DNA of 64,000 bases from Nioella sp965215655 (lineage in GTDB: Bacteria; Pseudomonadota; Alphaproteobacteria; Rhodobacterales; Rhodobacteraceae). This document shows positions 24,364 to 34,219 of the stretch, piece by piece. Where the stretch lies: NCBI RefSeq assembly GCF_965215655.1, contig NZ_OZ244111.1, forward strand, positions 682,001 through 746,000, given 5' to 3'. Each line of letters opens with the position of its first letter. The first letter of the stretch is position 1. The notes beneath the pieces are model-generated. The model did not search any database, was not told where the DNA came from, and was given only the letters and a program-made list of their open reading frames with translations. Both the position numbers and the translations under genes were made by a program.

Positions 24364-24852
24364 TTACACCATCGCCATGATGATGCAGCTGGTGGAGCCT
24401 GTTGCGTAGAGCTTGCCGTCCTCAGTTCCGCGAATGGTGCCCTCGGCCACACCGGTCGACCGGCCCGAATGGAGCACAATCCCCTCGGCGATGATTTCGG
24501 TGCCAAGCGGGATGGGCCGTGTGATATTCACCTTGTATTCCAGCGTTGTGTAGACCGACCCTTTCGGCACTTTCGTCATCACCGCGCAGGCCATGCAACT
24601 GTCCAGCAGCGTCCCGTACCAGCCGCCATGCACCGTACCCATGGGGTTGCAGTGATCGAAAAGCGGTGCGCCGCGAAAGATCACCCGTCCATCCTCGACC
24701 GTATCGACATGGTAGTTGAGCGTTCTCGCAATCGGCGGATTGGGCAGGAGGCCGTCGCGGATCGCCTGCATGAAGGCGAGGCCGGACATGGACAGGAGCG
24801 TGTCACGATCCGCCAGGCCGTCAGGCGTATCGGAAAAGACTGGAGTGGGCAT
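24364..24852 (-). CDS. PaaI-family hotdog thioesterase
   Basis: 162 aa acyl-CoA thioesterase-like hotdog protein. Diagnostic NPMGTVHGGWYGTLLDSCMA holds the HGG motif with an Asp four residues on, then TTLEYKVNITRPIPLGTEI and EGIVLHSGRSTGVAEGTI. No signal peptide. Substrate unknown. It ends 7 bp from palindrome C3. Confidence 0.88.
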   Translation of the reverse strand: MPTPVFSDTPDGLADRDTLLSMSGLAFMQAIRDGLLPNPPIARTLNYHVDTVEDGRVIFRGAPLFDHCNPMGTVHGGWYGTLLDSCMACAVMTKVPKGSVYTTLEYKVNITRPIPLGTEIIAEGIVLHSGRSTGVAEGTIRGTEDGKLYATGSTSCIIMAMV

Positions 24853-24981
24853 GGGACGTCCGGTTTGCTGGTAGTCCGGGCCAGCATGCCCAACTGGCCT
24901 GCGCCGCCGCAATCCTGCTTTGACTGCGGCGGCGAGAGGTGACGCAACGTTTCATGCGGTCCAGCGGAAGACCGGGGGGCG

Positions 24982-25854
24982 TTACGCCACCTCTGCCAGG
25001 GTGACACGCGGTGTGACGCCGAGCGCGGCGCAGACATCGCGGGTCAGGTCAGGGCTGTTGAGCGTGTAGAAATGCAGGTCTTCCACGCCCTGCTCCAGCA
25101 ATTCGGTACAGAGCTCGGTGCAAAGCGCGGTGGACAGCAGCTGTTCGCGCCCGTCACGGATGGCCGCGGCGTAGGCGTCATCCAGCCAGGTCGGAATGAC
25201 CGCCCCACAGCGGCTGGCGAAGCCACGCACGCGGGTCCAGTTGTTCACCGGCAGGATGCCGGGGATGATCTGAGCGGTGATCCCTGCCGCGGCACAGGCA
25301 TCGCGGAACCGCAGGAAGCTGCCGGTTTCGAAGAAGAACTGGGTGATGGCGGTGGTTGCCCCGGCGTCCACCTTGCGTTTCAGGTAATCGACGCAGGCTT
25401 GCAGGTCAGCGGCTTCGGGATGCGGTTCCGGGTAGGCCCCCACGGCGATGTCGAACTTGCCGGTTTGGGCCAGCGCCTCGACCAACTCGACCGATGACGC
25501 GAAGCCATCGGGATGGGGCTGGAAACCCGACGCGCCCTTGGGGGGATCGCCCCGCAAGGCAACGATGCGGGTCACGCCTGCCTGCGCGTAGCTGTCGGCA
25601 ATGGCCAGCGTGTCTTCCCGGGTGGCGTCAACGCAGGTCAGATGCGCAGCGACATTGACACCGTAATTGCCATGGATGGTCTTTACAGCGTCATGGGTCA
25701 GATCGCGGGTGGTGCCGCCCGCGCCATAGGTGACCGACACGAATTCGGGTGCCAGTGGCGCGAGGGTGCCGAGCGTATCCCACAGACGGAATGACGCCTC
25801 CAGCGATTGCGGGGGAAAGAACTCGAACGAAACATTGGGGGTCGGCAGGGTCAT
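24982..25854 (-). CDS. metF: Methylenetetrahydrofolate reductase
   Basis: FAD enzyme reducing 5,10-methylene-THF to 5-methyl-THF for methionine synthesis. 290 aa. FEFFPPQ at the N-terminus carries the catalytic Glu, then VSVTYGAGGT, AHLTCVD, IVALRGDPP, and ITQFFFETGSFLRF with the PGILPV block. An internal CTELCTEL duplication near residue 260 is a small oddity. Divergent from a LysR gene, the normal metF-metR layout. Confidence 0.95.
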   Translation of the reverse strand: MTLPTPNVSFEFFPPQSLEASFRLWDTLGTLAPLAPEFVSVTYGAGGTTRDLTHDAVKTIHGNYGVNVAAHLTCVDATREDTLAIADSYAQAGVTRIVALRGDPPKGASGFQPHPDGFASSVELVEALAQTGKFDIAVGAYPEPHPEAADLQACVDYLKRKVDAGATTAITQFFFETGSFLRFRDACAAAGITAQIIPGILPVNNWTRVRGFASRCGAVIPTWLDDAYAAAIRDGREQLLSTALCTELCTELLEQGVEDLHFYTLNSPDLTRDVCAALGVTPRVTLAEVA

Positions 25855-25907
25855 TTTGGGCTACATCCTCGATGCTGTTGCACATGGATGTGACATGGAT
25901 AAAATGC

Positions 25908-25920
25908 TGAGGCAAACTCA
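25908..25920. promoter_or_regulatory. Candidate MetR/LysR operator
   Basis: TGAG-N5-CTCA in the 96-bp gap between divergent metF and the LysR gene. It resembles the enterobacterial MetR consensus TGAA-N5-TTCA. Position and symmetry support an operator; binding is inference. Confidence 0.45.
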
Positions 25921-25950
25921 TAACATTCATCATCAACATGAGCATGACTA

Positions 25951-26859
25951 ATGCATATCGAGTTCCGCCACCTTCGCACCATCAAGGCCATCCATGACGA
26001 GGGGGGGCTGGCCAAGGCGGCCGACCGGCTGCACATCACGCAAAGCGCGCTCAGCCACCAGATCAAGGGGCTAGAGGATCAGGCCGGGATGGAGCTGTTT
26101 GTCAGGCGATCGAAGCCGATGAAACTGTCGCCGGCCGGGCTGCGCCTGTTGCGGCTGGCCGAGCAGATACTACCGCAGGTGGCTGCGATGGAGGAAGAGT
26201 TCCGTGCCATGCAGCAGGGCAAGGTCGGGCGTCTTCATATCGCCATCGAGTGCCACGCCTGCTTCGAGTGGTTGTTGCCGGTTCTGGAACAGTTCCGCGT
26301 CGCCTGGCCCGATGTGGATGTCGATATCCGCCCCGGTCTGCAATTCGAAGCCCTGCCTGCCCTGATGCGCGAGGAGGTCGATCTGGTGATCTCCTCGGAC
26401 CCCGAGGATCTGCCCGGCGTCGATTTCTCGCCGCTCTTTGACTACGAGCCGGTCTTTGTTGCCTCGTCCGAACATCCGCTGGCGGCCAAGCCCTTCATCA
26501 TGCCCGAAGACTTTCAGGATGAGCTGCTGATCACCTACCCGATGGAACGCAGCCGGCTGGACGTGTTCAGCCAGTTCCTGAAACCTGCGGGGGTGGAGCC
26601 GCGCGCGGTGCGGCAGGTGGAACTGTCTGCCGTGATCCTGCTGCTTGTGGCCTCCAACCGCGGGGTCACGGTACTGCCCGACTGGGTGGTGCGCGAACAG
26701 CGGACCAATTCCAGCTATGTCACGCGGCCGCTGACCGAAACCGGCCTGACCCGGCGCATGTACGGGGCGACGCGGGTCGAGGATACGACGAAACCCTTCA
26801 TGTCCCATGTGCTGAAACTGGCCCGGACAGAGCCGGTAAAGCTGCAAAGACGCGGCTGA
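25951..26859 (+). CDS. LysR-family regulator, MetR-like
   Basis: 302 aa. N-terminal wHTH (residues 1-60: FRHLRTIKAIHDEGGLAKAA, HITQSALSHQIKGLEDQAG), then an effector domain that includes HIAIECHACFEWLLPVLEQF, the homocysteine-sensing-type segment typical of MetR, and LIVASSEHPL-like stretches. Divergent from metF. MetR is the best guess, since homologous regulators with ECHACFEWL flank metF in Rhodobacterales. Confidence 0.85.
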   Translation: MHIEFRHLRTIKAIHDEGGLAKAADRLHITQSALSHQIKGLEDQAGMELFVRRSKPMKLSPAGLRLLRLAEQILPQVAAMEEEFRAMQQGKVGRLHIAIECHACFEWLLPVLEQFRVAWPDVDVDIRPGLQFEALPALMREEVDLVISSDPEDLPGVDFSPLFDYEPVFVASSEHPLAAKPFIMPEDFQDELLITYPMERSRLDVFSQFLKPAGVEPRAVRQVELSAVILLLVASNRGVTVLPDWVVREQRTNSSYVTRPLTETGLTRRMYGATRVEDTTKPFMSHVLKLARTEPVKLQRRG

Positions 26860-27145
26860 ACCGGCCCGAATGAGGCGAGGATGCGGCGGGTTCTTGTCAG
26901 CTTCCCGCAAATTGTTCTCATCTCGCCAACAATCGCCGTTTTCTTAGCCGGAAAAGGCCCGGGCAAGCCCTGAAAACCGACCCAATCAGACCTTAGCACG
27001 ATCACAGAACAATAATGTGAAAGCAGTGCAATGCAGGCCGGGAACCGGGTTTTCCCAAGGGGTTTTTTCCTTGTGACCGAAAGGCGCGCGACCAATTGGG
27101 TGGTCATGTCGGTCGGGACGTCCTGCGTTGCAGGAGGTCCGAGTA
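26860..27145. other. Intergenic region before the RTX gene
   Basis: 286 bp with lower GC than the flanks around 26930-27010. A short inverted repeat GACCA...TGGTC (27088-27103) lies near the RTX start. No ORF, terminator or known RNA recognised. It should contain the promoter for the RTX gene. Confidence 0.4.
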
Positions 27146-30100
27146 ATGCCTGACGCACTTGAACTGAACGTCACCACCACAACCGATGCCACGACGATTG
27201 CCGAGACCATTTTCGGAGACGGTATTCAAGTCGTATCCGCCACGCTGACCGGGGCGAGCGGGCAGGCCGGGATCTATTCGGGTGGCGACGCGACCTCTGG
27301 CGGTGTGGTGCCGAGCGACAGCGGGGTGATCCTGTCGACCGGCAATGCCACCGATTTCACGACGGGGGGGACCGGGACAAACACCAATACCAGTGCCGGG
27401 ACATCCACCGGCCATGGCGGGGCGGGGGACGCGGACCTCGATGCGATCTCGTCCACATCGACCTTTGATGCAGTGGTCTTCCAGTCCACCTTCATTCCCG
27501 ATGACGACTACATCACGATGCAGTTCGTCTTCTCGTCCGAGGAATATCTGGAATATGTGAACTCCGGCGTGAACGACACGCTCGGGGTCTGGGTCAATGG
27601 CAGTTTCGTGCCGCTGACCTCCTCGGGCGATACGGTGTCGATCGACACGGTGAACGACACATCGAATTCGAACCTCTACGTCGACAACCCGGCCAGCGCG
27701 GACACCTACAATACCGAGATGGACGGGTTCACCATCACCCTGTCTTTCAAGGCGCCGGTCAATCCGGGCGAGGAAAACACCATCAAGATCGGCCTCGCCG
27801 ATGGCGGCGACAGCGCCTATGACACCAACGTCCTGATCGCGGCGGACAGTATCCAGACGGTCGCGTTGGCCTTTGAAGACAGTGTCACGATGGAGGCCAA
27901 CACCACCGCCGTGATCGACGTTCTGGCCAATGATCACGACGCGTCCGGCAATGGGCTGACCGTGACGGAGATCAACGGGCAAGCTGTGGTTCCGGGCCAG
28001 TCGGTCACGCTGAACACCGGCGAAACCGTTACGCTGAACAGCGACTACACATTGTCGGTCGCGTCCGATTCCGACCTGGGCGAAACCGTCTTTACCTACA
28101 CGGTCGAAAATGGCGACGGCGCCACTGACGTCGGCTATGTGAATATCCAGACCGTGGCCGATGCCCCGCTTGACGGCATTGTCGAAGGCAGCGGCGGGGC
28201 GGATGTGATCGACGCGACCTTCACCGGCGATCCCGAAGGCGACATGATCGACGCGAGTGACGCGATCGGCGTGAACGGGACCACCGGCGATGATGACTAT
28301 GTCATGGCCTTTGGCGGTGACGATACGGTCCAGTCCGGCGCTGGCGATGACATCGTCGAGGCGGGCAGCGGTGATGACGTTGTTGCCGGCGGAGCGGGCA
28401 GCGACACGCTGTTCGGTGATGAGGGCAATGACACCATTCATGGGGGCAACGACCCGTCGCTTGGCGGGGGGGCGACACGCAGCCTGAACATCAACAATCA
28501 GAGCTTTGAGCAGACCGCCCATTCCGACGGGCAGTATTCTCAGGGCATTCCCGGCTGGACCGTTTCGGTTACCGGTTCGGGGCAGGCGGGCGATTACAAT
28601 CCGACCAGCTCCGAGATCAATACCGGCACCGTGGATGGCACGGATGTGGCCTGGATCTATCAAGGGGGTGGCTCGAACTCGGTCGCGATTTCGCAGACCC
28701 TGTCTGAGACCTACGCTGCTGGCGACACCTATTCCTTCTCTGCCGATGTGGGCGACGGCACCTACAGCTATAGTGGCGATGTTCCCTACCAGATCAACAT
28801 CTACGCCGGAACGACCCTGATCGGAACGACCAGTGGAACGACTGGCGATATCAACGCGCTGACCACCGTAACCGTGGAGTCAACGGTCGAGGACGCGTCG
28901 CTGAACGGTCAGGCGATCACCATCGAGATCGTTCAACCGCCGAGCGCTTCGGGCGGTGAGCTGCTGATCGACAATGTCGTCGGCACCGTCACGCCTGCCG
29001 CGCTGCCAGAGGATGGCTCGGGCGATCTCATCGACGGTGGCGAAGGCGATGACGTGATCTTCGGACAGGGCGGCGATGATACCATCGCGCTGACTGACGG
29101 GTTTGGAAATGACACGATTACCGGCGGCGAAACCGACGAGACCAATGGCGATACGCTGGATATGTCGGCGGTCACCTCGGGCGTGGAGCTGGACCTGTCC
29201 GCCGCCGACCCCGAGGCTGGCAGCGTGTTCGAAACCGGCTCGACCGGGGGGGCGACGCAATTTACCGAAATTGAAAACATCATCCTCAGCGCCGGGCGTG
29301 ATACGGTGCATCTGGCTGATGGCGGCGGTCAGGACGCGGTTTCGGGCTTTGATATCTCCGATTCCGGTGATGGCACGGCGGTCGATCAGCTCGATGTCAG
29401 CAAGCTGACCTCTGACGGCGGCACCACGCCGGTGACCACCACCGATGTGACCGTGACAAGCGACCCCTATGGCAATGCGGTGCTGACCTTCCCCGGCGGC
29501 GAAAGCATCACGCTGGAAGGCGTGAACCCGCTGAACCTGTCCACGGTTGATGACCTCGTGGCCATCGGCATCCCCGACGGGCGGGATTACATCGTCGAGG
29601 GCACCAGCGGATCGGATACGATCGACGCAGGCTATACCGGTGACCCGGAGGGTGACCTGGTCGATGCAAATGACGCGGCGGACGGGTCCAATGACGATGT
29701 GATCGTCGCGGGGGCCGGGGATGACTCGGTCGTGGCTGGCGCGGGCGATGACTCGGTTCAGGGCGATGTGGGCAACGACACCATCGAGGGCGGCACGGGT
29801 GCGGACACGCTGCGCGGCGGAACCGGCGATGACTCGATTGAGGGTGGTGACGGGGCCGACGACCTCTATGGCGACGAAAACTCCGACACGATCATTGGCG
29901 GTGCGGGCGATGACACCTTGGACGGTGGCACCGGTGCGGACAGCATCGACGGCGGCGCTGACAACGACTCGATCAGCGGCGGTGACGGCGATGACACGAT
30001 CATCGGCGGTGCGGGCGATGACTGGCTGCGCGGCAGCGTCGGCAATGACGAGATGTGGGGCGGCACCGGGGACGATTATATCTGGTCGGGCTTCAACGAC

Positions 30101-33100
30101 GACACGATCCGCATCGAGAACGATTTCGGCAATGACACGATCGAAGCCGAGGGCATCAACGAGGTCACCGGCGACGTTCTGGACCTCAGCCTTGTTACCG
30201 ACGACCTGACCATCGACCTGACCGGGTCCAACCCCGAGGCAGGCACGTTCAGCGACGGCACCTCGACCGCGCAGTTCAACGAGATCGAGAACATCATCCT
30301 CGGTGGCGGGCGCGATACCATAACCCTGGCCGATTTCGGCGGCGCGGATATCGTCCAGGCCTTCGACATGACCAACAGTGGCGACGGCTCGACCAACGAC
30401 CAGCTGGATGTGTCGGGTCTGACTTCTGACTGGGGCACGACGCCAATCCATGCGGGCGATGTCACGGTCAGCGATGACGGCAATGGCAATGCGCTTCTGA
30501 GCTTCCCGGGCGGTGAGAGCATCACTCTGGTAGGCGTCGCTCCGAGCCAGCTGGCGACCGAGGCCGACCTCGTGTCCATCGGTATTCCGCCAGCCCCCGA
30601 TTTCATTGTCGAGGGCAGCTCGGGCGATGACACGATTGACGCGGGCTACACGGGCGACCCCGAGGGCGACAGGGTCGATGCGAACGACCATTCGGATGGC
30701 TCGAATGATGACAGCATCGAAGCAGGCGGCGGCAATGACAGCGTTGTCGCGGGGGCGGGCGACGATACGATCTGGGGCGGCAATGACGCGGGCGCGGATA
30801 CCATCCTGGGCGGCGCGGGCAATGATCTGATCAACGGTCAAGGCGGCGATGACAGCATCGACGGCGGTGCCGATGACGACAGTATTGCGGCGGGCGCGGG
30901 CGATGACTCCGTCACCGGCGGCAGCGGCAATGACTCGATCAATGGCGGCACCGGCAACGACACGCTGGATGGCGGCACCGGCGCTGACCTTATCAGCGGT
31001 GCGGGTGGCAGCGACAGCATTCTTGGCGGCGACGATGCCGACACGGTCATGGTCTTCGACGGCTATGGGGCCGATACGATTGCGGGTGGCGAGGGTGGTG
31101 TCGATGCCGATATCCTGGATGCGTCCTGGATTGGTGCTGACCTGACGCTGGACCTGTCGGCCAATGGCGCGGCAGACAATGAAAGCGGCACGTTGACCTC
31201 GACCACAGCGGGCGACGTCGCGACCTTCACCGAGATCGAGAGCGTTGTCCTCGGCTCGGGCGATGACAGCGTAACGGGATCTTCCGTCGATGACAGCGTC
31301 GCGACCGGAGCGGGGGCTGACACGGTCGCGGGCGGTCAGGGCGACGACAACATCGCGCTTGGCGCCAATGACGGCGCGCAGGATGTGGTGGTTCTGTCCG
31401 ACGGTGACGGGTCCGACATCGTTCAGGAATTCGAAGCGCCGATCGACAATGGCAATGGCACCTATACCGGGCAAGATCAGCTGGATGTCAGCGGCCTGAC
31501 CTCGGATGGCGGCACTACGCCGGTCACCACCAATGACGTGACGGTCACGGATGATGGTTTCGGCAACGCGGTTCTGAGCTTCCCGGGCGGTGAAAGCATT
31601 ACGCTTGTGGGCGTGGCTCCGAGCGAGGTGGATGGTGCGGCCGAACTGGTTGCCATCGGCATCCCGGACGGGCGCGATTTCATCGTCGAGGGCGGCTCGG
31701 GCAGCGACACGATTGACGTGGGGTACACCGGCGATCCCGAAGGCGACATGATCGACGCGCTGGATCATTCCGACGGGTCGAACGATGACAGCGTGCTGGC
31801 CGATGCGGGCGATGACTCGGTCGTGGCGGGGCTTGGCGATGACACGGTGTTCGGTCAGGACGGCGCGGACACGATCCTCGGCGGGGCTGGTAATGACAGC
31901 CTCGATGGCGACGACGTGTTCGCGACCGGTGGGGCCGACAGCATTGATGGTGGTGCCGGGAATGACACGATCATCGGTGACAGTTTCGATGACACGCTGA
32001 TCGGCGGGGCCGGGGATGACAGCATCTTCGCGGGGGCCGATGACGACCTCGTCTATGCCGGGACCGGGGATGACCAGGTCTTCGGGCAAGGCGGCGACGA
32101 CACGGTGATCGTCGAGGATGGCTTCGGCAATGACAACCTCTACGGCGGTGAAACCAGCGAGACGGATGGCGACACGCTCGATCTGAGCAACCTGACCGTC
32201 GACACCACCATCGACCTGACCAACGCGAACCCGGAGAAGGTGACCATCACCGACGGCACCGACACGGTCACCGCGGAAGAATTCGAGACCCTGATCCTTG
32301 GCGGTGGCGAGGACACGCTGCAGCTTGGCGATGGCGGCGGCAGCGATGTCGTGTCCGGTTTCGACATGGGCGACCGCGGCGACGGGCACACGTTCGACCA
32401 GCTTGATGTCACGGGCCTGACTACCGATGGCACCACACCGGTCACGGCCTGGGATGTGGTGGTCACCGACACGAACGGCGATGGCAGCGGTGACGCGATC
32501 CTGACCTTCCCGGGGGGCGAAAGCATCACGCTGGAGGGCGTGACCCCGAACCAGGTCGATACGATCCCGGAACTGTTCGCAATCGGCATTCCCTGCTTCA
32601 CCCCCGGCGCGATGATCATCACCGCCGATGGCGAACGGCCGGTCGAGGACATCCGCCCCGGTGACATGGTGCTGACCGCCGATAACGGCTTTCAGCCGGT
32701 CCGTTGGGTGGGCAGCCGCACCCTGACCTCCGAGGAACTGGAGGTACAGCCGGAACTCAAGCCCGTGTTGATCCGCAAGGGTGCATTCGGCAACGACCGC
32801 AAGATGCTGGTGTCGCCGCAGCACGGGTTCGTCATGAAGACCGACAGCGGCGAACGGCTGATCCGCGCCAAGCACGCGGCGGAGCTCTATGGGGGGCAGA
32901 TCGCGCGGATCGACCGCAAATGCGAGCAGGTGACCTATGTGCACATCATGTTCGACAGGCACGAGATCGTTTTCGCCGAAGGCGCCCGGACCGAGGCGTT
33001 CTATCCGGGCCCGCAGGCGCTGAAATCTATCGACCGAGAGGCGATGGCCGAACTGCTGACCCTGTTCCCGGAACTGGCGCATGTTGCTTTTGGCGAGGAT

Positions 33101-33208
33101 GGTGCCGCAGGTCGCTATGGCCCGCCCGCCCGCGACTACCTGTTGGGACGCGATATCCGTGCCATGAAGAAAGGCGCAGTGGGTGCGCACCCGACCCGCG
33201 CGGCCTGA
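27146..33208 (+). CDS. Giant secreted RTX protein with anchor-L, jellyroll and C-terminal Hint domain
   Basis: 2020 aa, calcium-binding RTX protein likely exported by a type I system. GGAGG precedes ATG 27146. Residues about 50-245 form a choice-of-anchor-L type domain (FVFSSEEYLEYVNSGVNDTL). Residues 250-340 are a cadherin/Ig-like module. Four large modules start with IVEG..G.D.ID at about residues 345, 815, 1154 and 1512; each has Asp/Gly nonapeptides (GGAGNDTL type), then a LDVSGLTSDGGTTPVTT / FPGGESITL block. Module 1 carries an inserted jellyroll domain (448-620). The last module runs directly into a Hint domain starting at Cys1817 (PCFTPGAMIITADGERPV) and ending at 2020. No transporter genes adjoin. 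Confidence 0.9.
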   Translation: MPDALELNVTTTTDATTIAETIFGDGIQVVSATLTGASGQAGIYSGGDATSGGVVPSDSGVILSTGNATDFTTGGTGTNTNTSAGTSTGHGGAGDADLDAISSTSTFDAVVFQSTFIPDDDYITMQFVFSSEEYLEYVNSGVNDTLGVWVNGSFVPLTSSGDTVSIDTVNDTSNSNLYVDNPASADTYNTEMDGFTITLSFKAPVNPGEENTIKIGLADGGDSAYDTNVLIAADSIQTVALAFEDSVTMEANTTAVIDVLANDHDASGNGLTVTEINGQAVVPGQSVTLNTGETVTLNSDYTLSVASDSDLGETVFTYTVENGDGATDVGYVNIQTVADAPLDGIVEGSGGADVIDATFTGDPEGDMIDASDAIGVNGTTGDDDYVMAFGGDDTVQSGAGDDIVEAGSGDDVVAGGAGSDTLFGDEGNDTIHGGNDPSLGGGATRSLNINNQSFEQTAHSDGQYSQGIPGWTVSVTGSGQAGDYNPTSSEINTGTVDGTDVAWIYQGGGSNSVAISQTLSETYAAGDTYSFSADVGDGTYSYSGDVPYQINIYAGTTLIGTTSGTTGDINALTTVTVESTVEDASLNGQAITIEIVQPPSASGGELLIDNVVGTVTPAALPEDGSGDLIDGGEGDDVIFGQGGDDTIALTDGFGNDTITGGETDETNGDTLDMSAVTSGVELDLSAADPEAGSVFETGSTGGATQFTEIENIILSAGRDTVHLADGGGQDAVSGFDISDSGDGTAVDQLDVSKLTSDGGTTPVTTTDVTVTSDPYGNAVLTFPGGESITLEGVNPLNLSTVDDLVAIGIPDGRDYIVEGTSGSDTIDAGYTGDPEGDLVDANDAADGSNDDVIVAGAGDDSVVAGAGDDSVQGDVGNDTIEGGTGADTLRGGTGDDSIEGGDGADDLYGDENSDTIIGGAGDDTLDGGTGADSIDGGADNDSISGGDGDDTIIGGAGDDWLRGSVGNDEMWGGTGDDYIWSGFNDDTIRIENDFGNDTIEAEGINEVTGDVLDLSLVTDDLTIDLTGSNPEAGTFSDGTSTAQFNEIENIILGGGRDTITLADFGGADIVQAFDMTNSGDGSTNDQLDVSGLTSDWGTTPIHAGDVTVSDDGNGNALLSFPGGESITLVGVAPSQLATEADLVSIGIPPAPDFIVEGSSGDDTIDAGYTGDPEGDRVDANDHSDGSNDDSIEAGGGNDSVVAGAGDDTIWGGNDAGADTILGGAGNDLINGQGGDDSIDGGADDDSIAAGAGDDSVTGGSGNDSINGGTGNDTLDGGTGADLISGAGGSDSILGGDDADTVMVFDGYGADTIAGGEGGVDADILDASWIGADLTLDLSANGAADNESGTLTSTTAGDVATFTEIESVVLGSGDDSVTGSSVDDSVATGAGADTVAGGQGDDNIALGANDGAQDVVVLSDGDGSDIVQEFEAPIDNGNGTYTGQDQLDVSGLTSDGGTTPVTTNDVTVTDDGFGNAVLSFPGGESITLVGVAPSEVDGAAELVAIGIPDGRDFIVEGGSGSDTIDVGYTGDPEGDMIDALDHSDGSNDDSVLADAGDDSVVAGLGDDTVFGQDGADTILGGAGNDSLDGDDVFATGGADSIDGGAGNDTIIGDSFDDTLIGGAGDDSIFAGADDDLVYAGTGDDQVFGQGGDDTVIVEDGFGNDNLYGGETSETDGDTLDLSNLTVDTTIDLTNANPEKVTITDGTDTVTAEEFETLILGGGEDTLQLGDGGGSDVVSGFDMGDRGDGHTFDQLDVTGLTTDGTTPVTAWDVVVTDTNGDGSGDAILTFPGGESITLEGVTPNQVDTIPELFAIGIPCFTPGAMIITADGERPVEDIRPGDMVLTADNGFQPVRWVGSRTLTSEELEVQPELKPVLIRKGAFGNDRKMLVSPQHGFVMKTDSGERLIRAKHAAELYGGQIARIDRKCEQVTYVHIMFDRHEIVFAEGARTEAFYPGPQALKSIDREAMAELLTLFPELAHVAFGEDGAAGRYGPPARDYLLGRDIRAMKKGAVGAHPTRAA

Positions 33209-33338
33209 TCCTGTCAAACCACGCCTTGGCCCGTCCGGGGCGGGCCTGTCCAGGCGGTGCTGAAAAACTGCGCTTCGCAACTTTCCTTTGCTGCGGACTA
33301 CGGGTATACGCCGCTTTCGTCTAGCCGAGGAACACGCC

Positions 33339-34139
33339 ATGCAGGGCAGCGCAAATCTCAACATCATGATCAAGGCCGCCCGCAAGGCAGGCCGCAGCCT
33401 GGTCAAGGACTTCCGGGAGGTCGAGAACCTTCAGGTCGGGTCCAAGGGGCCGGGTGACTTCGTGTCCAAGGCCGATATGGCCGCCGAAGAGATCCTGCGC
33501 ACGGAACTGATGGACGCGCGCCCCAACTATGGGTGGCTGGGTGAGGAATCCGGCGAAACCCCCGGCACCGATCCCACCCGCCGCTGGATCGTCGATCCGC
33601 TGGACGGGACCACCAACTTCCTGCACGGGATGCCTCATTGGGCGGTCTCCATCGCGCTGGAGCACAAGGGCGAGATCGTGGCGGGTGTGGTCTATGATGC
33701 CGCCAAGGACGAGATGTTCTACGCCGAAAAAGGCGCAGGGGCCTGGTTGAACGACTCGCAGCGCCTGCGCGTGTCGGGCCGCCACCGGATGATCGACTGC
33801 GTCTTTGCGACCGGTGTGCCTTTCGGCGGGCGCAAATACCTGCCCGCGACGCTTCAGGATCTGGCGCGGCTGATGCCCGCCTGTGCCGGTGTGCGCCGGT
33901 GGGGCTCTGCCGCACTCGACCTCGCCTATGTGGCGGCGGGCCGTTACGATGGCTACTGGGAACGGGGTCTTCATGCCTGGGACGTGGCTGCGGGCCTCTT
34001 GATCGCCAAAGAGGCGGGCGCCATCGTTCAGCCGATTCGCGACGGACAGAACCTTGTGGAAGATGGTCAGGTTCTGGCGGCTGCCGAGCCGATCTTCGAC
34101 CAGTTCGCCAAGATCATCCGCGACCGGTCGGAAAACTGA
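33339..34139 (+). CDS. suhB: Inositol-1-monophosphatase
   Basis: Mg-dependent phosphatase, 266 aa. GAGGAA precedes ATG 33339. Motifs: GWLGEESGE (metal Glu), IVDPLDGTTNFLHGMPHWAV, and GLHAWDVAAG, the three signatures of the IMPase family. Could also act on related sugar phosphates. It follows the RTX gene by 130 bp. Confidence 0.94.
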   Translation: MQGSANLNIMIKAARKAGRSLVKDFREVENLQVGSKGPGDFVSKADMAAEEILRTELMDARPNYGWLGEESGETPGTDPTRRWIVDPLDGTTNFLHGMPHWAVSIALEHKGEIVAGVVYDAAKDEMFYAEKGAGAWLNDSQRLRVSGRHRMIDCVFATGVPFGGRKYLPATLQDLARLMPACAGVRRWGSAALDLAYVAAGRYDGYWERGLHAWDVAAGLLIAKEAGAIVQPIRDGQNLVEDGQVLAAAEPIFDQFAKIIRDRSEN

Positions 34140-34219
34140 CACGCGTCGCGGCTTGATCCGTCAAATTTTTGCCTTGGCGGTAAGGCATCCTCGTCCCCGG
34201 ATGATTCCAAGAGGATGCC

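Noticed and set aside
27104..28663. 519-codon minus-strand open frame
   Set aside because: Same cause: antisense of the repeat-rich 5' part of the RTX gene.
33209..33338. suhB-type RNA motif upstream of suhB
   Set aside because: No matching stem-loop order could be made out by eye; the name similarity alone is not evidence.
28880..33406. 1508-codon open frame on the minus strand opposite the RTX gene
   Set aside because: It mirrors the low-complexity Gly/Asp RTX codons of the real gene; its product is a repetitive Val/Ile/Ala string with no domain, signal or RBS.
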